Positions 25,015 to 34,553 of a DNA stretch of 64,000 bases are shown here, piece after piece (the stretch's first letter is position 1; each line of letters opens with the position of its first letter). The notes beneath the pieces are model-generated. The model saw only the letters and a program-made list of their open reading frames with translations, did not search any database and had not been told where the DNA came from. Source of the DNA: Faecalibacterium langellae. Its GTDB lineage: Bacteria > Bacillota > Clostridia > Oscillospirales > Ruminococcaceae. The stretch lies in the NCBI RefSeq assembly GCF_002549775.1, contig NZ_NMTR01000021.1, forward strand, positions 310,001 to 374,000, read 5' to 3'. Made by a program: the position numbers and the translations under genes.

Positions 25015-26127
25015 TTAGCGGAACAGGACGCCCAGAGCTTCCATCGCGTATTCGAAGTAAGTGACCTGGTCGTACTCCACGCGGGCGGTGACGCTCATAC
25101 CGTTGGAAAGGTCCACCTTGTCGCCGCTCTTGCTCACCACATAGGTGGTGTCGGGCTTGATGGTCATCTTGTAGTAGGAGCCGCTGGTGCTGGAGGTCAC
25201 GTCGCTGTCAATGGAAGTGACCGTACCGGTCAGGGTGCCGTAGGAATACTCGGAAAGGCCGGTGATGGCGATCTTGCACGGGTCGCCCACATGCAGCAGG
25301 GGGCGGTCGCTCACGGTGACCATGGCCACGATCTCCAGATCGTTGTTCTCGCTGGCGACGGTGGCCAGTGCGGAGCCGGCGCTGAGCACCATGCCCTCTT
25401 TATAAGGGCTGTCCATGTGGATGGTGCCGGAGGTGGGGGCATAGATGTAGTAATCGTTGGCACCGTTGTTCAGCGAGTCGATCTGCGCCTGGATGTTGTC
25501 CACATTGGTCTGTGCGCTGGTGATATTCTGGGAGATGGTCTGCATGGTGGAGTAATACAGCGCTTCCAGCTCGCTCTGGCTCTGCTCCATCAGGGTCTTG
25601 ATCTGGGTGTCGGAGTAACCGGCAGCCTGGTAGGCCGAAGCATCAAAGGTCTTCTGGGCCACCTGGCTCTTGTAGGTCTCATACTGGTAGTAGTAGGGCT
25701 GATCTTCGGGATCGGTCTCGCTGAAGTAGTTGGTGTCGTCCTGCACGCACTGCAAGAGCTTTGTGTACTGGTCCAGCTGGGTCTGGTAGATCTTTTTCTG
25801 GCTCTCCAGGTTTTCCTGCTGCATATCCAGGTCGGTGCTCTTGATGTGGGCCACGAGGTCGCCCTCGTTCACATAGCTGCCCTCGGAGATATACAGCTCG
25901 GTGATGGAGCCGGAATAGCTGGACATGATATAGGTCTTGTTGCTGGCCTGCACAGTGCCGGAGTTCTGGCTCACATAGATGCGGTTGGTCTTGGTGCTCC
26001 ACACCACCAGAAACGCCATGAACACGCCCACCAGGATGAGAAAAGCGTAGCCGAAGGGCGGCAGCTTTTTCTCCATCATGATGCGGCGATCCTGCAGGTC
26101 AGACAGGTTCTGAACATTCATCGTCAT
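25015..26127 (-). CDS. HlyD-family membrane fusion protein
   Basis: 370-residue periplasmic-adaptor-type protein of the kind that pairs with peptide-exporting ABC transporters in Gram-positives. A short cytoplasmic N-terminus is followed by one membrane helix (about 24-45), the first lipoyl half (SSYSGSITELYISEGSYVNE), a coiled-coil hairpin (about 95-225, with an acidic Tyr-rich stretch FSETDPEDQPYYYQ), the second lipoyl half (YAPTSGTI) and a beta-barrel domain. It starts only 2 nt after the stop of the upstream 149-residue gene, which implies coupling. It lacks the bacteriocin-specific ComB/LagE features I would recognise. Confidence 0.85.
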   Translation of the reverse strand: MTMNVQNLSDLQDRRIMMEKKLPPFGYAFLILVGVFMAFLVVWSTKTNRIYVSQNSGTVQASNKTYIMSSYSGSITELYISEGSYVNEGDLVAHIKSTDLDMQQENLESQKKIYQTQLDQYTKLLQCVQDDTNYFSETDPEDQPYYYQYETYKSQVAQKTFDASAYQAAGYSDTQIKTLMEQSQSELEALYYSTMQTISQNITSAQTNVDNIQAQIDSLNNGANDYYIYAPTSGTIHMDSPYKEGMVLSAGSALATVASENNDLEIVAMVTVSDRPLLHVGDPCKIAITGLSEYSYGTLTGTVTSIDSDVTSSTSGSYYKMTIKPDTTYVVSKSGDKVDLSNGMSVTARVEYDQVTYFEYAMEALGVLFR

Positions 26128-26129
26128 AA

Positions 26130-26579
26130 TTACTTGATCTCCATAAAGACATCCACAACGGCGTCATCATCGTCCTGGCGGACAAAGATGGTGTAAGTGT
26201 CGCCGGTGAGGGTCTGCTCGTTTTCAAATGCATGGATCTGCAGTTTGGAAGCTGCCAGCTGGCTCTGGCTCATGGGGCCGCAGTAATGGGCGTAGAGGCA
26301 GTTCTTCACGCGCAGCACAGCGTCCATGTGGTAGCCCTGCTCCATCTGGGGGATGAACTGGGTGGCCTGCTGCATGAGGATGAGCTTCATCTGGTGGTCC
26401 GGGGTAAAGGTGATGGCCTGCACCAGCGGGCCGATGGGCTGTGCGCCGTTGCTTTTCATGAAGTTCTGCATCTGGGTCAGCACCAGCTGCATGTTGCCCA
26501 TCTCCGTGGGCTGGACTTCGTGAGACAGAACATTGGTGAGCTTGAGCGTCTTGTTTTCAGCAACTTTGATCTCGTTCAT
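26130..26579 (-). CDS. Stand-alone GyrI-like/effector-binding-fold protein
   Basis: 149-residue protein without signal peptide or HTH. Two half-repeats fit the GyrI-like (SOUL/effector-binding) fold: one around residues 20-75 and one around 80-149, where AHYCGPMSQSQLAASKLQIH resembles the YRGPY...A...L segment and the end (YTIFVRQDDDDAVVDVFMEI) resembles the family's closing strands. Such domains bind small amphipathic or hydrophobic ligands, often in drug-responsive regulators. It is sandwiched between the C39 ABC transporter and hlyD. It could be a ligand sensor, a chaperone for the cargo or, less likely, the cargo itself. The family call is by eye and tentative. Confidence 0.55.
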   Translation of the reverse strand: MNEIKVAENKTLKLTNVLSHEVQPTEMGNMQLVLTQMQNFMKSNGAQPIGPLVQAITFTPDHQMKLILMQQATQFIPQMEQGYHMDAVLRVKNCLYAHYCGPMSQSQLAASKLQIHAFENEQTLTGDTYTIFVRQDDDDAVVDVFMEIK

Positions 26580-26655
26580 GATAGATACCCCTGTTTCTCA
26601 AATTTATTTTTTCGTTGGATATACAAAAGGAAAGCGGCGGCCCTGCCCAATAAAA

Positions 26656-26686
26656 TGTGCCCGGAGGCGGAACGCCCCCGGGCACA
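26656..26686 (-). terminator. Intrinsic terminator-like hairpin after the C39 ABC transporter
   Basis: TGTGCCCGGAGGCG and its near-perfect complement (one mismatch, 4-nt loop) occupy 26656-26686. On the minus strand the stem is followed by TTTTATT. It would split the export operon or attenuate its distal three genes. Confidence 0.7.
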
Positions 26687-26794
26687 CCATAGCGAGGCAT
26701 TGTCACCTGATTTGGCAAGTGCCCTTCCGATGAACATTCCGATCGGATCCGTGTGCTGCCCCTCAGCAGGGAAGCACCGGGGAGCGGGAATGCA

Positions 26795-29122
26795 TCAGTA
26801 GGTCATCGACTCGCCGTCGTCGTCTTCTTCCACGACTGCAGCCGCCACCGGCTTGGGGGCCTCTGCCTTCTTGCGGAAGATACCCTGCTGCATGTTCCAC
26901 AGCTCGTAATACTTGCCTTCCTTGGCCAGCAGCTCGTCGTGGGTGCCGCGCTCCACGATCTTGCCGTGATCCATCACCAGGATCAGGTCACAGTCACGGA
27001 CGGTGGACAGGCGGTGCGCCACGATCAGCATGGAACGATCTGCAAGCTCGTTGTAGATCATGTTGAAGATCAGGTTTTCGGTCGCGAAGTCCAGATTGCT
27101 GGTGGACTCATCCAGAATGTAGAGGTTGGAGTTCTTCAGGAAAGCGCGTGCCAGCGCGATGCGCTGCTTCTCGCCGCCGGAAAGGCCGTTGCCTGCTTCC
27201 TCCAGATAGGTATTGTACTGCAGGGGCAGGTGGCGGATGAAGTCGTGAGCGTCCGCTTTCTTGGCGGCCTCCTTCACTTCGTCCAGCGTTGCGTCCATGC
27301 GGGAAACGCGGATGTTGTCGTAGATGGTCTTGCTGAACAGCTCAATGTTCTGCGGCACATAGGAGATGGCGCGGCGCACCGAAGCGTTGGTATACTCGGC
27401 CAGGTTCACGCCGTTGATGTCGATCTCGCCATCCTCCGGCTCGTAGTACTTGAGCAGAAGCTTGGTGATGGTGGACTTGCCGCTGCCGCTGCTGCCCACC
27501 AGCGCGACCTTCTTGCCGGCCGGGATGGTGAAGCTGATGTGATCCAGCGCCGGGGCGCGGTTGCCGTAGCGGAAGGTGACGTCCTTGAACTCAATGTCGC
27601 CCTCGACCTTCGGCAGGTCGGTGCGGTCTTCATCGCCTGCCTGCTCGGAGGGGTAATCCATGATCTCGGTCAGACGCTTCATGGAGATACTGGCCTCCTG
27701 GATCTGCATCTGCAGACCGATCAGGTTGCTCAGCGGGGAAGTGAAGTAAGAGGAAAGGGTGCTGAAGGCCATGAAGCCGCCCAGCGTCATCTCGCCGTTC
27801 AGCACCTGGCTGATGCCCACATAGGTGGTCAGCATGCTGAAGCCGGTGGAGATAAAGGAGGAGATCAGGCCCTGGGTGCTGCTGATCTTGCTGGACCGCA
27901 GGCTGATCTTCAGGCTCTTGATGTACTCACGCTCGAGGTTGTCCATTTCGGTGTCCTCGTTGGCGTTGCACTTGACGGTCTCGATGCCGCGCAGGCTCTC
28001 GATCATCTGACTGTTCAGCGCAGCGGACTGCACCATGGTCTCCTCGTTGATCTTCTTGTAGGGCTGCTTGTAGATCAGCACCAGCAGGATGCTGACCAGC
28101 GCCATGAACAGGGAGATGGAGAACAGGGTGGAGTTCATGCGGAACAGGATGACGCCGGTGATGATGGCCATCGAGATATCCATGACCAGGCTCAGCGCGA
28201 TGCTGGTGAAGATGGATTTGATGGTGTTCGCATCCGAATAACGGGTGGTGATATCACCGGTCTTGCGGGTAGCGAAGAACTTCATGGGCAGCTTGAAGAT
28301 GTGCCCGAAGTAGCCCAGCATCAGCGGGATGTCGATCTTGATGGACAGATAGATCAGCACCCACTGCCGGACGAAGCCCACCAGCGTGTTCGTGATGCTC
28401 ACCAGACTGAACACGACGATCAATGTCACCAACAGGTTGCTTAGTCCGTATGGCAGCACTTCATCCATCAGGATCTTATTGAACATGGACGACGCGATGC
28501 CCAGGATCGTGACGATCAGCGAACCCAGGATGGCATACACAAAGAGCTTTTTCTGCGGCAGAAGCAGGTCGATGTACCGCTTCATCATGCCGCCCTTTTC
28601 GATCTTGCCGCCCTTGAACTCCGAGGTGGGGTTCAGCAGCAGCAGCACGCCGGTGAAGTTCTTGTAGAACTCGTCCAGGCTGATCTTTTTCAGCTCCGAG
28701 GCGGGGTCGCCAATGACGACGTAATCCTTGCACTTGTGCTTTTTGCCGTTCTTTTCGTCTTCCTTGACGGACTCGGCTTCTTTCAGCATGTGCTTGCGGC
28801 GCTCGGCGTCATCTTTGATCGTGGTCTTTTTGAAGACGACGACAAAGTGCGCCAGGCCCTGGTCGGTGATGACCTGGGCGATGCAGGGCAGGGAGAAGTC
28901 GCTCAGAAAATTCTCGCGGTCCACGCGGACGGCTGCTGTGGTGAAGCCCAGCTCATTCGCGGCCTTCTGCAAACCGACAAGGTTCGTGCCTTTCAGGTCA
29001 GTGCCCATCATGTCGCGCAGGCGGGTGATGGTAACTTCCTTTTTGTAATGGAGGCACACCATTGCGAGGCAGGCCGCCGCACAGTCGGTGGCGTCGTGCT
29101 GCCGGACGTAGGTATAACGCAT
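26795..29122 (-). CDS. Peptidase C39-containing ABC transporter (PCAT)
   Basis: 775-residue exporter that should cleave a double-glycine-type leader and export the peptide. The C39 domain carries Q8 and catalytic C14 in QHDATDCAAACLAM, H92 in AHFVVVF and D139 in GDPA. The His-Asp spacing of 47 residues is far above the roughly 16 known for this family, owing to a Lys/Glu-rich insertion at about 99-131. A six-helix ABC membrane domain follows (about 190-470). The ATPase has Walker A GSSGSGKST (543-551), signature LSGGE (647-651), Walker B LYILDE (667-672) and His703. The C-terminus is acidic. SD AAAGGAAG lies 8 nt upstream. No precursor gene was found nearby. Confidence 0.93.
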   Translation of the reverse strand: MRYTYVRQHDATDCAAACLAMVCLHYKKEVTITRLRDMMGTDLKGTNLVGLQKAANELGFTTAAVRVDRENFLSDFSLPCIAQVITDQGLAHFVVVFKKTTIKDDAERRKHMLKEAESVKEDEKNGKKHKCKDYVVIGDPASELKKISLDEFYKNFTGVLLLLNPTSEFKGGKIEKGGMMKRYIDLLLPQKKLFVYAILGSLIVTILGIASSMFNKILMDEVLPYGLSNLLVTLIVVFSLVSITNTLVGFVRQWVLIYLSIKIDIPLMLGYFGHIFKLPMKFFATRKTGDITTRYSDANTIKSIFTSIALSLVMDISMAIITGVILFRMNSTLFSISLFMALVSILLVLIYKQPYKKINEETMVQSAALNSQMIESLRGIETVKCNANEDTEMDNLEREYIKSLKISLRSSKISSTQGLISSFISTGFSMLTTYVGISQVLNGEMTLGGFMAFSTLSSYFTSPLSNLIGLQMQIQEASISMKRLTEIMDYPSEQAGDEDRTDLPKVEGDIEFKDVTFRYGNRAPALDHISFTIPAGKKVALVGSSGSGKSTITKLLLKYYEPEDGEIDINGVNLAEYTNASVRRAISYVPQNIELFSKTIYDNIRVSRMDATLDEVKEAAKKADAHDFIRHLPLQYNTYLEEAGNGLSGGEKQRIALARAFLKNSNLYILDESTSNLDFATENLIFNMIYNELADRSMLIVAHRLSTVRDCDLILVMDHGKIVERGTHDELLAKEGKYYELWNMQQGIFRKKAEAPKPVAAAVVEEDDDGESMTY

Positions 29123-29235
29123 AGATGCTTCCTTTGACTATATACAAATTTATTCAAACACAGCAGCTCCGCCGCCCGGGACCGGACAGCGAAAACTGCG
29201 GATCTGACCAAGAGAAAATGAGCCGCGCCGTTTTG

Positions 29236-29300
29236 ACAGCAAGAGACCGGTGCCTGTGCTCCGGCCTGCAAAGAACCAGAGCATAGCACCGGTCTGCTGT
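29236..29300 (-). other. Long hairpin in the 5' leader of the PCAT operon
   Basis: AGACCGGTGC (29244-29253) pairs with GCACCGGTCT (29286-29295). The stem extends inwards (TGTGCT/AGCATA) and outwards (ACAGC/GCTGT) with small bulges, about 20 pairs in all. There is no T-run on either strand. It sits about midway in the predicted 250-nt leader between the promoter at 29383-29411 and the start codon at 29122. The rest of 29123-29520 holds no gene I can support. Confidence 0.65.
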
Positions 29301-29382
29301 GATCAAAAGAAGGGAGCGCCTGCCCTTTGATTCCTGTGCAGACTTTTGGAAAAGTGTACACAAATCCCAAAAGCTCATAGGC

Positions 29383-29411
29383 AGTATACCACAATATGAC
29401 AGTATCTTCAA
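29383..29411 (-). promoter_or_regulatory. Promoter of the PCAT export operon
   Basis: On the minus strand TTGAAG (29411-29406), 17-bp spacer, TATACT (29388-29383) with the extended TGG before it. It predicts a transcript starting near 29376. Confidence 0.72.
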
Positions 29412-29524
29412 GTGGTCAAATTTTAAGAAATCATTAATGTGTGTCTCTTTTGCCGCGCCGGGCCTTGCTTTTGAGGGAACAGAGATATCGCACTGCGGCA
29501 GAACGCAAGATGCCGGGTAAAACA

Positions 29525-29557
29525 AAAGGAGCAATGTCCACAAAGAACATTGCTCCG
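29525..29557 (-). terminator. Terminator after tRNA-Asn
   Basis: GGAGCAATGT (29528-29537) pairs with ACATTGCTCC (29548-29557). On the minus strand the stem is followed by TTTTGTTTT. Confidence 0.88.
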
Positions 29558-29558
29558 A

Positions 29559-29635
29559 TGGCGCCTCTTGCCTGACTCGAACAGGCGACACCCTGATTAA
29601 CAGTCAGGTGCTCTAACCGACTGAGCTAAAGAGGC
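29559..29635 (-). tRNA. trnN: tRNA-Asn (anticodon GTT)
   Basis: Full cloverleaf on the minus strand: acceptor GCCTCTT/AAGAGGC, D-arm AGCTCAGTCGGTTAGAGC, anticodon stem CCTGA/TCAGG with loop CTGTTAA (GTT), T-loop GTTCGAGTC and an encoded CCA. 77 nt. It stands alone between its own promoter and terminator. Confidence 0.97.
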
Positions 29636-29661
29636 AGATCACAATTGTGACTGCGAGAGAT

Positions 29662-29690
29662 ATTATACCGCAGAACAGGGCCTTTTGCAA
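29662..29690 (-). promoter_or_regulatory. Promoter of tRNA-Asn
   Basis: On the minus strand TTGCAA (29690-29685), 17-bp spacer, perfect TATAAT (29667-29662), about 27 nt before the tRNA 5' end. Confidence 0.85.
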
Positions 29691-29729
29691 GCTTTTTTGC
29701 AAAAAAGATGCAGGAAATTGCGGCACAAA

Positions 29730-29765
29730 CAAAAACACCCTGCAGAACGTGGATTCTGCAGGGTG
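29730..29765 (-). terminator. Terminator of typA
   Basis: CACCCTGCAGA (29736-29746) pairs with TCTGCAGGGTG (29754-29764). On the minus strand the stem is followed by TTTTTG. Confidence 0.9.
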
Positions 29766-29814
29766 CAAATGCATTTATTTATAAGGTAAGAACGGAAAGG
29801 CTTGCGTCAGCTTG

Positions 29815-31638
<1,824 letters not shown>

Positions 31639-31700
31639 AAAATTCAACCTCTCTATTATTAAAACTCATAAAATACGAACGAACGTCATACAATCCTAAG

Positions 31701-31728
31701 TTTATAACAGAACGGGGTGGTTTGTCAA
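31701..31728 (-). promoter_or_regulatory. Promoter of typA
   Basis: On the minus strand consensus TTGACA (31728-31723), 16-bp spacer, TATAAA (31706-31701) with an extended TGT. The leader to the ATG is about 55 nt. Confidence 0.78.
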
Positions 31729-31810
31729 GATTGTATAAAAATTTTTTCACGCTTTCGGCAAAATGCCTGAGAAAAGCCCCGCGATTTGTGCGGCGTGTAC
31801 CTTTAAAATA

Positions 31811-31819
31811 TGCTATACT
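31811..31819 (+). promoter_or_regulatory. Extended -10 promoter of the beta-CASP RNase gene
   Basis: TGCTATACT at 31811-31819. No good -35 hexamer is present at 17 bp. The SD CGGAGGTG follows at 31838-31845. Confidence 0.55.
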
Positions 31820-31850
31820 AAAAGCAGAAACCAGACCGGAGGTGTTTTGC

Positions 31851-33458
31851 ATGAAGATCACGTTTTTGGGCGCGAACCATGAGGTCACCGGCAGCTGTAC
31901 CATGATCGAAGCCGCCGGGCGGCGCTTTCTGATCGACTGCGGCATGGAGCAGGGCAAGAATGTCTACGAGAACCAGCCTATCCCGGTGGCACCGGGCGAG
32001 ATCGACTGGGTGTTGGTCACCCACGCCCACATCGACCACACCGGTATGCTGCCGCTGCTGGTGCGCAACGGCTTCCGGGGCAAAATTTATGCCACCAACC
32101 CCACCGTGGAACTGTGCGGCATCATGCTGCGGGACTCCGCCCACATTCAGGAATTTGAAGCCGAGTGGAAGAACCGCAAGGGCAAGCGCTCCGGCGCGGA
32201 ACCGGTGGAGCCCATGTACACCGTGCAGGACGCCGAAGCGGCCATGAAGCTGTTCACGGGCGTTGCGTATGAGCGACGGGTGGAGCTTGCCCCGGGCATC
32301 GAGATCCGGTTCGTGGATGTGGGCCACCTGCTGGGCTCGGCCAGCATCGAGCTGTGGATCACCGAGGGCGACACCACCACGAAGCTGGTCTTCTCCGGCG
32401 ATATCGGCAACCTGCACCAGCCCATCATCAAGGACCCGACCTACATTCAGGAAGCGGACTATGTGTTCATGGAGTCTACCTACGGCGACCGCAGCCACGG
32501 CCCGCGCCCGGACTATGTGAACGAGCTGGCCAAAATTCTGCAGCGCACCTTCGACCGGGGCGGCAATGTGGTCATCCCCAGCTTTGCGGTGGGCCGCACG
32601 CAGGAGATGCTCTACTTCATCCGCGAGATCAAAGAAAAAGGCCTTGTCAAGGGGCACGGCAACTTCCCGGTGTACATTGACAGCCCGCTGGCCATCGAAG
32701 CAACGCGCATTTTTAAAGATACCGACCCGGACTGCTTTGACGAGGAGACCCTTGCGCTGCTGCAGCAGGGCATCGACCCCATCACTTTCCCGGGGCTGCG
32801 GGTCAGCGTGACCAGCGAGGAATCCCGCATGATCAACTCGGACCGCGTGCCGAAGGTCATCCTCTCGGCCAGCGGCATGTGCGAGGCGGGCCGCATCCGC
32901 CACCACCTCAAGCACAACCTCTGGCGGCCGGAGTGCACCATCCTGTTCGTGGGCTATCAGGCCGTGGGCACGCTGGGCCGCACTCTGCTGGACGGTGCCA
33001 CGACGGTCAAGCTGTTCGGCGAGCCCATCGAGGTGCAGGCCGAGCTGTGCCAGCTCACCGGCATGTCCGGCCATGCGGATAAAGAGGGCCTGCTGCGCTG
33101 GGTGAACGCCTTTGAACAGAAGCCGAAGCGGGTGTTCGTCATCCACGGCGAGGACGAGGTGGAGAACATTTTCGTGGATACCCTGACCGGCGAGGGCTTC
33201 ACCGCCTGTGCACCCTACAACGGCGCGCAGTGGGCCATCGGGGCCGAAGGGGCCGTCTGCCTGCAGGAGGGCACGAAAGTCCGCATCGAGCACAAGGTGT
33301 CCGAGGGCCAAAGCCGCGCCGCCAGCGTGTTCCAGCGGCTGGTCAGCGCCGGCAAGCGGCTGCTGCGGGTCATCGAGCACAACGAGGGTGGTGCTAACAA
33401 GGACCTGGCAAAGTTTGCCGACCAGATCAACGCCCTGTGCGACAAGTGGGACCGATAA
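31851..33458 (+). CDS. MBL-fold beta-CASP ribonuclease
   Basis: 535-residue metallo-beta-lactamase/beta-CASP protein, expected to process RNA. Metal ligands: THAHIDHTG (HxHxDH), then the Asp in FSGDIGN. beta-CASP motifs follow: the region ESTYGDR, motif C SASGMCEAGRI, and the C-terminal RNA-specificity segment (QLTGMSGHADKEGLLRW, VFVIHGE). It resembles YSH1-like bacterial RNases rather than RNase J, which has a different C-terminal domain. Target RNAs are unknown. Starts at ATG 31851 after CGGAGGTG. Confidence 0.88.
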   Translation: MKITFLGANHEVTGSCTMIEAAGRRFLIDCGMEQGKNVYENQPIPVAPGEIDWVLVTHAHIDHTGMLPLLVRNGFRGKIYATNPTVELCGIMLRDSAHIQEFEAEWKNRKGKRSGAEPVEPMYTVQDAEAAMKLFTGVAYERRVELAPGIEIRFVDVGHLLGSASIELWITEGDTTTKLVFSGDIGNLHQPIIKDPTYIQEADYVFMESTYGDRSHGPRPDYVNELAKILQRTFDRGGNVVIPSFAVGRTQEMLYFIREIKEKGLVKGHGNFPVYIDSPLAIEATRIFKDTDPDCFDEETLALLQQGIDPITFPGLRVSVTSEESRMINSDRVPKVILSASGMCEAGRIRHHLKHNLWRPECTILFVGYQAVGTLGRTLLDGATTVKLFGEPIEVQAELCQLTGMSGHADKEGLLRWVNAFEQKPKRVFVIHGEDEVENIFVDTLTGEGFTACAPYNGAQWAIGAEGAVCLQEGTKVRIEHKVSEGQSRAASVFQRLVSAGKRLLRVIEHNEGGANKDLAKFADQINALCDKWDR

Positions 33459-33467
33459 AGCAAAACA

Positions 33468-33501
33468 AAAGAGCCGCAGTTCCAAAGAACTGCGGCTCTT
33501 T
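33468..33501. terminator. Bidirectional terminator between the beta-CASP gene and tRNA-Gly
   Basis: Perfect 15-bp inverted repeat 33468-33482 / 33487-33501 with a 4-nt loop, T-rich to the right and A-rich to the left. It serves the RNase gene and the converging tRNA-Gly. Confidence 0.9.
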
Positions 33502-33511
33502 CTGCGCAAAA

Positions 33512-33586
33512 TGGAGCGGGCAATGGGAATCGAACCCACCTCCTCAGCTTGGAAGGCTGATATACTAGCCGATGTACGATGCCCGC
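33512..33586 (-). tRNA. trnG: tRNA-Gly (anticodon TCC)
   Basis: Cloverleaf on the minus strand: acceptor GCGGGCA/TGCCCGC, anticodon loop CTTCCAA giving TCC, T-loop GTTCGATTC, encoded CCA. 75 nt, transcribed alone. Confidence 0.97.
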
Positions 33587-33599
33587 ATTCACAAGCGGT

Positions 33600-33628
33600 A
33601 TTATAGCATGTTCCGGCACAAATGTCCA
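33600..33628 (-). promoter_or_regulatory. Promoter of tRNA-Gly
   Basis: On the minus strand TGGACA (33628-33623), 17-bp spacer, TATAAT (33605-33600) with extended TGC. The TSS would lie near the tRNA 5' end. Confidence 0.85.
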
Positions 33629-33679
33629 GCCCGAATTTTGCCGCGCGGCAAAGCGGCGGAAAAACCGGGCAAAACCGCT

Positions 33680-33707
33680 TTGCTTTTGCGGCGGTGTCTG
33701 GTACAAT
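33680..33707 (+). promoter_or_regulatory. Promoter of the alkD-like gene
   Basis: TTGCTT (33680-33685), 16-bp spacer, TACAAT (33702-33707) with extended TGG. It lies 30 nt before the start codon. Confidence 0.65.
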
Positions 33708-33736
33708 AAGGCGAGATGCAAAAGGAGGGGGACGTG

Positions 33737-34432
33737 ATGGAGACAGAAGTTCAGGCCGTCCGGGCGCAGCTGTTCGGCCTGCAGGATGAGACATACCGGG
33801 ACTTTCAAAGCGCGCTGATGCCCACCGTGCCGAAAGAAAAAGTCATCGGTGTGCGGACACCGGCCCTGCGCAAGCTGGCAAAGCAGCTGGCAGGCACCCC
33901 GCAGGCGGAAGCGTTCCTGCAGGCACTGCCGCACGACTACTATGAAGAAAACAACCTTCATGCCTTCCTGATCGAAGCCATCCGGGATTACGGCACAGCG
34001 CTGGCCGAGACCGAAAAATTCCTGCCCTATATCGACAACTGGGCCACCTGCGACTGCTTCTGCCCGAAAGTGTTTGCAAAGCACAAGGCTGAACTGCTCC
34101 CGCACATCCGCCGCTGGCTGGACTCCGGCGAGACCTACACCATGCGCTATGCCATGGGGATGCTGATGCGGTATTACCTCGACGCGGACTTCCGGCCGGA
34201 GTATCTTGTCTGGGTGGCCGGGGTGCACAGGGAGGAATACTACATCAATATGATGCGGGCGTGGTATTTTGCCACCGCACTGGCAAAGCAGCCGGAAGCA
34301 ACTCTGCCGTGGCTCACGGAAAAGCGGCTGGACGTCTGGACCCACAACAAGACCATCCAGAAAGCCGTGGAAAGCTACCGCATCCCGGACGAAAGGAAGC
34401 GGCTGCTGCGGGGCCTGCGCATCCGTTCATAA
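33737..34432 (+). CDS. AlkD-like DNA alkylation repair protein (HEAT-repeat glycosylase)
   Basis: 231-residue all-helical HEAT-like repeat protein of the AlkD family, which excises alkylated purines. Hallmarks are GVRTPALRKLAKQL at about residue 36, the EENNLHAFLIE helix, and the active-site segment IDNWATCDCF with the conserved Trp and Asp. The end, W(L)THNKTIQKAVES, is also family-typical. The strong SD AAAGGAGGGG favours ATG 33737 over the adjacent GTG 33734. It has its own promoter and precedes pyrH without an obvious terminator. Confidence 0.88.
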   Translation: METEVQAVRAQLFGLQDETYRDFQSALMPTVPKEKVIGVRTPALRKLAKQLAGTPQAEAFLQALPHDYYEENNLHAFLIEAIRDYGTALAETEKFLPYIDNWATCDCFCPKVFAKHKAELLPHIRRWLDSGETYTMRYAMGMLMRYYLDADFRPEYLVWVAGVHREEYYINMMRAWYFATALAKQPEATLPWLTEKRLDVWTHNKTIQKAVESYRIPDERKRLLRGLRIRS

Positions 34433-34553
34433 AAGCTTTGGAATTTCCGCGCAGATTTCCTGTTTACTTTGGACGCGTTTTATTGTAAAATAAGCTATAG
34501 TAAAAATGCCGGGGTGTGCCCCGACGGAAGATAAAACAGGTGGTGTTTGGATT

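Noticed and set aside
26576-26737. About 53-codon minus-strand frame ending on the start of the 149-residue gene, considered as an export precursor
   Set aside because: No SD, no GG leader motif, and it runs through the terminator-like hairpin at 26656-26686.
29154-29380. About 74-codon minus-strand frame in the exporter leader, considered as a precursor peptide
   Set aside because: No SD, Arg/Ser/Leu-rich composition typical of a random frame, no leader motif; it spans the leader hairpin.
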